Assembly: GCF_003429565.1 (NCBI RefSeq)
Contig: NZ_QUAK01000234.1
Coordinates: 13,664 to 77,663 of the forward strand
Source of the DNA: Streptomyces triticagri
GTDB lineage: Bacteria; Actinomycetota; Actinomycetes; Streptomycetales; Streptomycetaceae
Direction of reading: 5' to 3'
DNA length: 64,000 bases
In this document: in pieces, positions 18,516-28,295 of the stretch
Position numbering within the stretch: position 1 is the first letter of the stretch
Layout of the letters: each line of letters starts with the position of its first letter
Notes under the pieces: generated by a model
Databases searched by the model: none
What the model was told of the DNA's origin: nothing
The model's input: only the letters and a program-made list of their open reading frames with translations
Position numbers and translations under genes: made by a program

Positions 18516-20054
18516 TCAGGAACCGGCAGGAGTGTAGTTGTAGATCGACGGCACTCCCATGCCGGCCTGCGGCACCACCTTGACGCCGTCCCCGGCGACC
18601 AGCAGGAACTTCATGCGGTAGAAGGGCGCGAACCAGGCCTCCTCCACCAGATGCCGGTTCAACTCCTTTGCAGCCGCGGCGGATTGAGCCTCCGTACCCG
18701 ACTGCATCCGCCCGAGGAGTCGCTTCACCGTCTTGTCCGTGGAGCCGAACATGTTGAACGTGCCCGGCGTCACGAGCTCCTGCGCGGTGACCCAGTCGGT
18801 GTCGGACTGGCCCATGTTCATCACCATCGCCGAGTAGGCGCGGTCGCGGTAGATCTTCTGCACCGCGCTGCCACCGTCCAGCTCGTCCCAGGTCACCTTG
18901 ATGCCGACCTTGCCGAGGTCGGTCTTGACCGAGGACGCGATCGCGTCACTGACGATCGCGGACACCCTCGGCAGCTTGAGCGTGAAGCCCTTGGCATAGC
19001 CGGCCTCGGCGAGCAGCTTCCGCGCCTTCGCCGGATCGTGCCGGTAGTAGGAGTCGAGCTCCTTGTCGTAGGCCTCGGCGCCGGTGCCGAAGATCTGGTC
19101 GGTGGCCTCGCCGCGACCGCGGCGGATCTTCTCCACCATGGTCGAGCGGTCGAGCGCGTGGTTGATCGCCCGGCGCACCTTCGCCTCGCGCAGCGCCGGG
19201 GTGCGCACGCCGCCCCGGTCGAAGAGCAGCAGGCCCTGGAAGTCGAAGGTGTACTGCGTGGTGGTGAGGCCGGCCCCGGAGCCGATCGCCGTCTGCTGGT
19301 TCGCGTCCTGCAGGGTCGCGCTGTCGATCTGCCCGGTCCGCAGGCCGTTGACGATGGCCGTCTCGTTGTCGAAGACACTGATCGTCAGGGTCTTGAACGG
19401 GAGTTCGTCGTCCCAGTAGTCCGCCCGGCGCTCGTAGACGTAGCGGTTGCCGACGGCGGTCTTCGCCTTGTCGAGGGTGTACGGACCCGTGCCGACCGGC
19501 GTCGTACGGAGCGAGTCGCCGTCCAGCTTCGCGGGGGAGGCCATCAGGCCGGCCGCGTCGCTGAGGTAGAAGAGCAGCGCGGGCTCGGGGGCGGACAGCT
19601 TCAGGGTGAGGTGGGTGGCGTCGGTGACGTCGACCTCGTCCAGCATGTTCAGGTACTTGGCGCCGCCTCCGCCGCCCTTCTTGAAGTGCTGCAGATTGGC
19701 CTTGACGGCTTCGGCGTCGAACACGGTCCCGTCGCTGAACTTCACGCCCTTGCGCAGGCTCAGGGACAGCTCGGTCCGGCTCTTGTCGTACGACCACTCG
19801 GTGGCCAGCATCGGGCGCATGCTGCCGTCCGGTGCTCGCTTGATGAGGGTGTCGTAGACCGGCTGGAAGTACGGCAGATTGCCGCCGAGCGCGTCGGCCG
19901 GGTCCAGGCTCTGCGCGCGGGTGAGCGTCGCGATGTTCAGCTCCGCCGTCCCGGTCGCGCCCGGAGCGCCGCCGCCCCCGCAGCCCGCGAGAGCGAACGC
20001 GGCCGCTGTGGCAACGGCGACGGCGGCCCCGGACCTGGTGGCGTACCACTTCAT
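18516..20054 (-). CDS. Solute-binding lipoprotein, family 5 (peptide/oligosaccharide ABC importer)
   Basis: Membrane-anchored binding protein, 512 residues. The leader ends in the lipobox L-A-G-C with Cys25 as the lipidated residue, then a Gly-rich linker. The body is an SBP_bac_5 fold with the typical A-T-E-W-S-Y-D and L-R-K-G-V-K-F-S-D-G-T segments. ATG 20054 has GGAGAG upstream. It is convergent with the importer operon and is the only binding protein in reach that matches its permease type. Its promoter (20146-20175) carries the regulon operator shared with the GH1 gene, so uptake and GH1 hydrolysis are probably induced together. Confidence 0.93.
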   Translation of the reverse strand: MKWYATRSGAAVAVATAAAFALAGCGGGGAPGATGTAELNIATLTRAQSLDPADALGGNLPYFQPVYDTLIKRAPDGSMRPMLATEWSYDKSRTELSLSLRKGVKFSDGTVFDAEAVKANLQHFKKGGGGGAKYLNMLDEVDVTDATHLTLKLSAPEPALLFYLSDAAGLMASPAKLDGDSLRTTPVGTGPYTLDKAKTAVGNRYVYERRADYWDDELPFKTLTISVFDNETAIVNGLRTGQIDSATLQDANQQTAIGSGAGLTTTQYTFDFQGLLLFDRGGVRTPALREAKVRRAINHALDRSTMVEKIRRGRGEATDQIFGTGAEAYDKELDSYYRHDPAKARKLLAEAGYAKGFTLKLPRVSAIVSDAIASSVKTDLGKVGIKVTWDELDGGSAVQKIYRDRAYSAMVMNMGQSDTDWVTAQELVTPGTFNMFGSTDKTVKRLLGRMQSGTEAQSAAAAKELNRHLVEEAWFAPFYRMKFLLVAGDGVKVVPQAGMGVPSIYNYTPAGS

Positions 20055-20141
20055 GATCTCTCCGTCTTCAGGGCCGGGACGCGGGTCGCCGGCGATCGTG
20101 GCAGGGCACGGCACGGGAGATCCCGATGGGCTGCCCTTCAC

Positions 20142-20175
20142 GAAAACCGTAATGTGATCGGTTTCTGCGCGTCAA
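20142..20175 (-). promoter_or_regulatory. Binding-protein promoter with regulon operator (copy 3)
   Basis: On the minus strand, TTGACG (20175-20170), 18-base spacer, TACGGT (20151-20146). The operator at 20142-20165 is the best palindrome of the set: GAAAACCG and CGGTTTC arms around 9 bases. Boxes, spacing and most bases equal those at 9850-9882. Confidence 0.7.
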
Positions 20176-20299
20176 TGGCTGCGCGACGTGGGAGCGTCGA
20201 TGGCCCAGCCGCTCCTGAAGCCGGAGCCTCGGCAGCCGTGATGACGAGTCGTCGAGTCGTCGCAGGTGTGAGGCCGCGTACTCGACGGAGGGGCGGCCC

Positions 20300-21424
20300 T
20301 CAGCGGTGGATCGGCAACGGTGTCGTCTCGGTGAGACGCCGGCCCGTGCCGCCCCAGCGGAGCGCGATGATCTCGGCCATGATCGCCACGGCCGTCTCCT
20401 CCGGCGTACGCGCGCCGAGGTCGAGGCCGATGGGGGAGGCGAGGCGGTCGAGCTCGGCCTCCGCGACCCCGGCCTCCCGCAGCCGGCGCAAGCGGTCCTC
20501 GTGCGTCCGGCGGCTCCCCATCGCCCCGACATAGCGGGCGGGTGTACACAGCGCACGCTGGAGCAACGGCACGTCGAACTTGGGGTCATGGGTGAGGACG
20601 CAGATCACCGTGTTCTCGTCCACCGTGGTGGAGTCGAGATACCGGTGCGGCCAGTCGACGACGAGTTCGTCCGCGTCCGGGAAGCGCCGGCGCGTGGCGA
20701 AGACGGGGCGGGCATCGCAGACCGTGACGTGGTAGCCGAGGAACTTGCCGATCCTCGCCACCGACGAGGCGAAGTCGATCGCCCCGAACACCAGCATCCG
20801 CGGCGGCGGTGCGAAGGACTCGACGAACACGGTGACGTCGTCGAGCCGTGACTGGCCCTGCCGCCCGAGGTGCACGACGTCGGTGCCGCCACCGGCCAGC
20901 AGCCCGCGGGCCCGCTGGGCCACGGCTGCGTCCAGGCCGGTATCGCCGAGCGTCCCCTCGGATCCGTTCGGCGTGACCACGAGCCGACCGCCGGGAGCGG
21001 GCGCCGTCTCGGGCTCGGCCGCACCACCGTCGGCGGGGAGCGGCGAGGCCACCGCGACCGGCTGCCCGCGCCCGATCGCCGCCAGCACGCCCGCAAGTCC
21101 GGGGAAGCGCCCCGCACCCGCCGGCCGTATGAGGATCTCGATGATCCCGCCGCAGGTCAGGCCCACCGCAAGCGCATCGTCGTCGCTCACTCCGTACGTG
21201 ACCGCGACCGGCTCCCCCGACTTCAGGACCTCCCGGGCCAGCTCGTACACCGCACCCTCGACGCATCCGCCCGAGACGCTCCCGATGACCTCGCCGTCCT
21301 CGGCGACCGCGAGCGAGGAACCGGGCCGGCGGGGCGCCGAGCGCCACGTCCTGACCACGGTCGCCACCGCGAAGCGGCGCCCGTCCGCGAGCCAGGAGGC
21401 GAGGCCCTCCGCGATGTCCCGCAT
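20300..21424 (-). CDS. XdhC/CoxI-family molybdenum enzyme maturation protein
   Basis: The 374-residue protein has the two-part XdhC structure: an N-terminal XdhC_CoxI domain with G-S-V-S-G-G-C-V-E-G, and a Rossmann-like C-terminal domain ending in I-G-L-D-L-G-A-R-T-P-E-E. Family members bind and help sulfurate and insert the molybdenum cofactor into XdhA/CoxL-type enzymes. ATG 21424 has AAGGAGG 10 bases upstream. It is divergent from coxM across a symmetrical control region, so it should serve the CO dehydrogenase. A second, shorter XdhC relative is inside the cox operon, so the tasks may be split as with CoxF and CoxI. Confidence 0.88.
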   Translation of the reverse strand: MRDIAEGLASWLADGRRFAVATVVRTWRSAPRRPGSSLAVAEDGEVIGSVSGGCVEGAVYELAREVLKSGEPVAVTYGVSDDDALAVGLTCGGIIEILIRPAGAGRFPGLAGVLAAIGRGQPVAVASPLPADGGAAEPETAPAPGGRLVVTPNGSEGTLGDTGLDAAVAQRARGLLAGGGTDVVHLGRQGQSRLDDVTVFVESFAPPPRMLVFGAIDFASSVARIGKFLGYHVTVCDARPVFATRRRFPDADELVVDWPHRYLDSTTVDENTVICVLTHDPKFDVPLLQRALCTPARYVGAMGSRRTHEDRLRRLREAGVAEAELDRLASPIGLDLGARTPEETAVAIMAEIIALRWGGTGRRLTETTPLPIHR

Positions 21425-21562
21425 CGAGGTTCGCCTCCTTCGGCAGTGACCGCCGCGCGGACGGTGAGCGCCCCCGAAAGGGCCTCGGCGGTGCTCCGCA
21501 CACGACGGATCCGGCGCCGTGCAGTCCGGCGTCCCCGGATCATGCGGAGCCGGCGCCTCGCA

Positions 21563-21648
21563 TGTCAACGGCCGCTTAAGCATTCGCTTAAGTGGACGCG
21601 GGACACGATGCGGAGTGAGTTAAGTGAATGCTTAAGCCGCCGTTGACA
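21563..21648. promoter_or_regulatory. Symmetrical divergent control region of the cox genes
   Basis: Two 28-base arms (21564-21591 and 21620-21647) are inverted copies matching at 26 of 28 positions, separated by 28 bases. Each arm ends outward in TTGACA (21568-21563 minus; 21643-21648 plus), a -35 consensus facing xdhC and coxM. Each arm also contains its own palindrome: TTAAGC-N4-GCTTAA at 21576-21591, and the near-copy TTAAGT-N4-GCTTAA at 21620-21635. The palindromes lie upstream of the -35 boxes, better suited to an activator than a repressor. The -10 boxes are weak. Confidence 0.7.
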
Positions 21649-21735
21649 CCCCCGTCCCCGCGGAGGCGCAATGATCCCCTGACAGCGGCGCCCGAGGCGC
21701 CCGGCCGGTCGCCGGGCGAGACAGGGGAGTGCGGC

Positions 21736-22635
21736 ATGCAGGTACCCGCTCCGTTCGAGTACCAACGGGTGAGCACGGTCACCGAGGCGGTCACGCTTCT
21801 CGACCGGCTCGGCGACACCGCGCGCCTGGTGGCCGGCGGACACAGCCTCATCCCGATGATGAAACTCAGGCTCACCAACTTCGAGTACCTGATCGACATC
21901 AACGAACTGCACGACGAGCTCGGCTACATCCGCAGCGAGCCCGGACCCGACGGTGCGCCGGGCCGGATCCGCATCGGCGCCATGACCCGCCACCGCGAAC
22001 TCCTCGAGTCCGACGAACTCGCCGCCGCCTTCCCGATCTTCCGCGACGCCGAGCGAGTGATCGCCGACCCGGTCGTACGCAACCGCGGCACGCTCGGCGG
22101 CTCCCTGTGCCAGTCGGACCCCTCCGAGGACCTGTCGGCCGTGTGCACCACGCTCGACGCATCCTGCGTGATCCAGGGCCTGGATGGTCAACGCGTGGTG
22201 TCGATGGACGAGTTCCACCAGGGCCCGTACGAGACCGCGGTGGGCGACGCCGAGATCCTCACCGAGGTCCGCTTCCCGGTCCGTCCCCGCGGATCCAGCG
22301 CGTACGAGAAGGTGGAGCGGCGCGCCGGCGACTGGGCGGTCGTCTCGGCGGGCGCGGGCGTCTGGCTCGACGAGAGCGGACTCGTCGAGGACGCCCGCGT
22401 CGGGCTCGCCGCCGTCGGACCCAACACCGCGGGCATCCCGGGGATCGCCGACGCCCTGCGCGGACAACGCCCCACCGAGGAGCTCTACGCGCGCGCAGGC
22501 GACATCGCCGCCGAGTCCTGCTCCCCGGTCACCGACCGGCGCGGCAGCGCCGAGTACAAACGGCATCTCGCGCGCGAGCTGACCGTACGCGTACTGCGCC
22601 GGGCCGTCGCCCGGGCCACCGGACAGGAGGTGTGA
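21736..22635 (+). CDS. coxM: CO dehydrogenase medium (FAD) subunit CoxM
   Basis: FAD-binding subunit of the aerobic CO dehydrogenase heterohexamer, 299 residues; passes electrons from the iron-sulfur subunit to the acceptor. The FAD-binding motif A-G-G-H-S-L-I-P is at residues 34-41, and the pyrophosphate-loop motif T-L-G-G-S occurs at about residues 119-123. A CO_deh_flav_C domain follows. ATG 21736 has GGGGAG 7 bases upstream. Gene order M-S-L is the arrangement of form I CO dehydrogenases, while form II enzymes and xanthine dehydrogenases are usually ordered differently. Transcription should start at the symmetrical region upstream. Confidence 0.93.
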   Translation: MQVPAPFEYQRVSTVTEAVTLLDRLGDTARLVAGGHSLIPMMKLRLTNFEYLIDINELHDELGYIRSEPGPDGAPGRIRIGAMTRHRELLESDELAAAFPIFRDAERVIADPVVRNRGTLGGSLCQSDPSEDLSAVCTTLDASCVIQGLDGQRVVSMDEFHQGPYETAVGDAEILTEVRFPVRPRGSSAYEKVERRAGDWAVVSAGAGVWLDESGLVEDARVGLAAVGPNTAGIPGIADALRGQRPTEELYARAGDIAAESCSPVTDRRGSAEYKRHLARELTVRVLRRAVARATGQEV

Positions 22636-22637
22636 CC

Positions 22638-23188
22638 GTGCAGGTCACCATGACCGTCAACGGCGAAGAGGTCACCCGGGAGATCGAAGGCCGGCTGCTC
22701 CTCGTGCACTTCCTGCGCGACCACCTCCAGTTGACCGGCACCCACTGGGGCTGCGACACCAGCAACTGCGGCACCTGCGTGGTGCGCCTCGACGGCGAAC
22801 CCGTCAAGTCCTGCACGGTGCTCGCCGCCATGGCGGGCGGCCACGAGGTGCGCACCGTCGAGGGCCTGGAGCAGAACGGCGAACTCGACCCGGTCCAGCG
22901 CGGGTTCATCGAGTGCCACGGACTGCAGTGCGGATTCTGCACCCCCGGAATGATGATGACCGCCCGCGCCCTGCTCGACTCCGACCCCGACCCGTCCGAC
23001 GAGGAGATCCGCGAGGCGATCTCCGGCCAGATCTGCCGCTGCACCGGCTACGCCACCATCGTCCGCTCCATCCGCTGGGCCGCCGCCGAGGAGGCCGGCA
23101 CCCGGACCACGGCCCCCGACACCGAAGCACCTGCCGCCGAGCAACCCGCCGGCGAAGAACCCGTAGCGACCACCACGGGGAGCGCGTC

Positions 23189-23192
<4 letters not shown>
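22638..23192 (+). CDS. coxS: CO dehydrogenase small (2Fe-2S) subunit CoxS
   Basis: Carries two [2Fe-2S] clusters between CoxL and CoxM. The 184-residue protein has the plant-ferredoxin-type cysteines C39, C44, C47 and C59 and the C-terminal cluster cysteines C98, C101, C133 and C135. GTG 22638 is chosen because AGGAGG ends 7 bases upstream; GTG 22632 is too close and ATG 22650 too far in. Compared with characterised CoxS (about 165 residues) it has an extra Pro/Ala/Glu-rich tail after residue 150. It overlaps coxL by 4 bases. Confidence 0.93.
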
Positions 23193-25585
<2,393 letters not shown>

Positions 25586-25629
25586 GCGGGCACCGGTGCG
25601 CACATGACGGAGGCCGAGGAGGTGACGGG

Positions 25630-26577
25630 ATGACAGCGGTGACGGGGACGCCCCACACGGTGGACACACACGCGCGCACGGTGGACACGCACCCGCGCAC
25701 GGTGGACACACACGCGCGCGAACTGGCGGCACAGCGCGTGCCGTTCGTGCACGCCCGCGTGGTGCGCGCCCAGGCCCCGTCCTCCGCACACCCGGGTGAC
25801 GAGGCGATCGTGTACGGCGACGGCAGGATCGAGGGCTTCGTCGGCGGGGTGTGCGCCGAGGAATCGGTGCGCACGGCGGCACTCGGCGCGCTGCGCGGCG
25901 ACGGCCCGCTGCTGCTCCGGGTGCTTCCGGAGGGCGACGAGGACTTCCCCGACACCCCGGGCGCCCAGGTGGTGGTCAACCCCTGCCTTTCCGGAGGGGC
26001 GTTGGAGATCTTTCTGGAGCCGGTACTGCCGCCGCCGCTGATCGAGATCGCCGGACGCACCCCGATCGCCGAGGCCTGTGTCGCACTCGCCGACGTACTC
26101 GGATACGCCACCGCACGCTCCCTGCCCGAGGGCCCGCCCGCCGAGCACACCGGTGCCGTCGTCGTGGCCGGACACGGCCGCGGCGACACCGAGTCGCTGC
26201 GCGCCGCCCTGGACGCCGGCGTCCCGCACATCGAACTGGTCGCCAGCCGCCGCCGCGGCGCCGCGCTCCTCGACGAACTCGGGCTCACCGAGGCCGAGCG
26301 CGTCCGGATCCACAGTCCGGCCGGGCTCGACATCGGCGCCCGCACCCCGGCGGAGATCGCCCTGTCGATCCTGGCCGAGATCGTCGAGAGCGTACGGTCG
26401 GTCGGCGCGCCCTCGTCGGTGGGGCACGACGACCGGCCCGTCCAGGCGGTGGATCCGGTGTGCGGGATGACGGTGACCGTACGGCCCGACACGTCCCATC
26501 TGGCCGTAGGGGAAGAGGAGTTGTGGTTCTGCGGACCCGGCTGCCGGGACCGGTACGCGGCCGGGCTTGCGAGCTGA
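25630..26577 (+). CDS. XdhC/CoxF-like maturation protein with C-terminal YHS metal-binding domain
   Basis: The 315-residue protein has an N-terminal XdhC_CoxI-type domain (D-G-R-I-E-G-F-V-G-G-V-C-A-E-E), a Rossmann-type middle with I-G-A-R-T-P-A-E-I, and a short C-terminal YHS-like domain with D-P-V-C-G-M and F-C-G-P-G-C that could bind copper or another soft metal. It starts with three copies of the heptad TVDTH(A/P)R, encoded by 21-base tandem repeats. A role in CoxL cofactor sulfuration or copper loading is inferred from family and position, between coxL and coxD. The tail is unusual and fits a Mo-Cu enzyme. No strong Shine-Dalgarno beyond GGTGACGG. Confidence 0.8.
   Translation: MTAVTGTPHTVDTHARTVDTHPRTVDTHARELAAQRVPFVHARVVRAQAPSSAHPGDEAIVYGDGRIEGFVGGVCAEESVRTAALGALRGDGPLLLRVLPEGDEDFPDTPGAQVVVNPCLSGGALEIFLEPVLPPPLIEIAGRTPIAEACVALADVLGYATARSLPEGPPAEHTGAVVVAGHGRGDTESLRAALDAGVPHIELVASRRRGAALLDELGLTEAERVRIHSPAGLDIGARTPAEIALSILAEIVESVRSVGAPSSVGHDDRPVQAVDPVCGMTVTVRPDTSHLAVGEEELWFCGPGCRDRYAAGLAS
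25657..25719 (+). repeat. Three 21-base tandem repeats inside the XdhC-YHS gene
   Basis: Units 25657-25677, 25678-25698 and 25699-25719; the first and third are identical and the middle differs at 2 bases. The translated unit is T-V-D-T-H-A-R. The in-frame length allows copy-number change without breaking the gene. Confidence 0.9.
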
Positions 26578-26581
26578 GGGG

Positions 26582-27475
26582 GTGAGCGCACTGTTCACGG
26601 ACGCCGAGGACGTACGGCGCCGACTCGCGGACATCGGACATCTCGTCGACCGGGGCACCGCCACCGCCCTCCACCTGGCCACCGCCCTCGACCGGCCGCT
26701 GCTTCTGGAGGGCGAACCCGGCGTCGGCAAGACGAGCGCGGCCAAAGCCCTCGCCCGGGCCCTGGACACCCCGCTGATCCGCCTGCAGTGCTACGAGGGA
26801 CTGACGGCCGGCGAGGCGCTCTACGAATGGAACTACCAGCGGCAGCTGCTCGCGGTGCGCCGCACCGAGGCCCTCGGACAACGGGCAGGGGACGCGGACC
26901 TGTTCACCGCCGAGTACCTTCTCGACCGGCCCTTGCTGCGGGCCGTGCGGCACGAGGGCCCGCGGCCGCCGGTGCTCCTGATCGACGAGATCGACCGGGC
27001 CGACGACGAGTTCGAGGCGCTGCTCTTCGAGTTCCTCGGCGAATGGACCATCACCATCCCCGAGTTGGGCACCTTCGCCGCCGGGCGCCCGCCCGTGGTG
27101 ATCCTCACCTCCAACCGCAGCCGCGAACTGCACGACGCACTGCGCCGGCGATGCCTCTACCACTGGATCGACCACCCCACTCCCGAGCGCACGGCGGAGA
27201 TCCTGCGCCGCTCGGTGCCGGCCGCGAACGCACCCCTGATCGCGTCCGCCACGGAGTTCATCGGCAAGGTCCGCGCCCTCGACCTGGACAAGGTTCCGGG
27301 CATGGCCGAGGCCATCGACTGGGTCTCCGCGCTCGCCGCCCTCCGGGTGTCCGAGCTGGCGCGCAAGGACGTCGTCGCGACCCTGAGTGCGGTCGCCAAG
27401 AGCCCCGACGACCGCACCACCATCACCGGGGCCCTCGGAGAATTCGGCTACCCCGAAGAAGCGAGGAGACCGTAA
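26582..27475 (+). CDS. coxD: CoxD-type MoxR AAA+ ATPase
   Basis: AAA+ ATPase thought to remodel CoxL while the sulfur and copper of the active site are inserted. The 297-residue protein has Walker A G-E-P-G-V-G-K-T (Lys50), Walker B V-L-L-I-D-E-I-D and the MoxR-type L-E-G-E-P-G start. GTG 26582 is 5 bases after the previous stop; a TTG at 26567 would overlap the upstream gene. The purine-rich GAGGGG lies unusually close to this GTG, so the start is only moderately certain. It should act with the VWA protein CoxE encoded two genes downstream. Confidence 0.88.
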   Translation: MSALFTDAEDVRRRLADIGHLVDRGTATALHLATALDRPLLLEGEPGVGKTSAAKALARALDTPLIRLQCYEGLTAGEALYEWNYQRQLLAVRRTEALGQRAGDADLFTAEYLLDRPLLRAVRHEGPRPPVLLIDEIDRADDEFEALLFEFLGEWTITIPELGTFAAGRPPVVILTSNRSRELHDALRRRCLYHWIDHPTPERTAEILRRSVPAANAPLIASATEFIGKVRALDLDKVPGMAEAIDWVSALAALRVSELARKDVVATLSAVAKSPDDRTTITGALGEFGYPEEARRP

Positions 27476-27478
27476 GCC

Positions 27479-28258
27479 ATGAAGATCGACAACGAGTTCC
27501 GCGTCGATGTACCCGTCGAGCGGGCCTGGGAGGCTCTCACCGACTTGGAGGCTCTCGCACCCTGCATGCCCGGAGCACAGCTCACGGGCGTCGAGGGCGA
27601 AGTCCACCGCGGCAAGGTCAAGGTCAAAGTGGGGCCTGTGATCAGCCAGTTCGCGGGCACGGCCCAGTTCGTGGAACGCGACCGGGAAACCCACAGCGCG
27701 GTGATCAGCGCGGCCGGCAAGGACACCCGCGGGCAGGGGAACGCGTCCGCACGGATCAACGCGGTGCTGCGTCCCGACGGTCCTGAGCGTACGCAGGTCA
27801 GCGTGACCACGGATCTCAACATCAGTGGAAAGCTGGCCCAGTTCGGCAGCGGCATGATCAAGGAGATCTCGGAGAAGCTGTTCGCGCAGTTCGTGGCGAA
27901 CGTGGAGAGCCAATTGCTCGCGGGACCGGCGGAGACGGGGAATCCGGCTCCGGAGGCGTCGCCCGAGCCGGAGGGGCGTCGTGCTGCCGCAGCCGCGTCC
28001 GCACCTGACTCACCTTCCGCTGTGGATCGGGCAGGTGCCTCGGTCACGGCCAAGGTCAAGGCCGATGACGACCAGGAGCAGGGGCAAGGGCAGGAGCAGG
28101 AGCCGGAGAAGCAGTCGGAGAAGAAGTCGGAGCCGGAGGACGGACCCGAGGCCCTCGACCTGATGCGCCTCGCCGGCAAGTCCGTCTACAAGCGGCTGAT
28201 CCCGGTCGCCGTGGCCGCCGTCGTCGTCGGCGTGGTGATCTACCTCCTGGTGCGCTGA
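27479..28258 (+). CDS. coxG: CoxG-type SRPBCC membrane-anchored protein
   Basis: The 259-residue protein has an N-terminal CoxG/SRPBCC domain (residues 1-145, with V-P-V-E-R-A-W-E-A-L and C-M-P-G-A). A long charged linker rich in Gln, Glu, Lys and Pro covers about residues 155-220. A single C-terminal membrane helix (residues 238-257) is followed by an Arg. CoxG proteins are reported to help recruit CO dehydrogenase to the membrane so electrons can enter the respiratory chain; this layout of lipid-binding-fold domain, flexible tether and anchor fits. The gene starts 3 bases after coxD stops. Confidence 0.88.
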   Translation: MKIDNEFRVDVPVERAWEALTDLEALAPCMPGAQLTGVEGEVHRGKVKVKVGPVISQFAGTAQFVERDRETHSAVISAAGKDTRGQGNASARINAVLRPDGPERTQVSVTTDLNISGKLAQFGSGMIKEISEKLFAQFVANVESQLLAGPAETGNPAPEASPEPEGRRAAAAASAPDSPSAVDRAGASVTAKVKADDDQEQGQGQEQEPEKQSEKKSEPEDGPEALDLMRLAGKSVYKRLIPVAVAAVVVGVVIYLLVR

Positions 28259-28295
28259 ACCGGAGCCGACGCCAGAAGGACGCCATGGAGACGCC

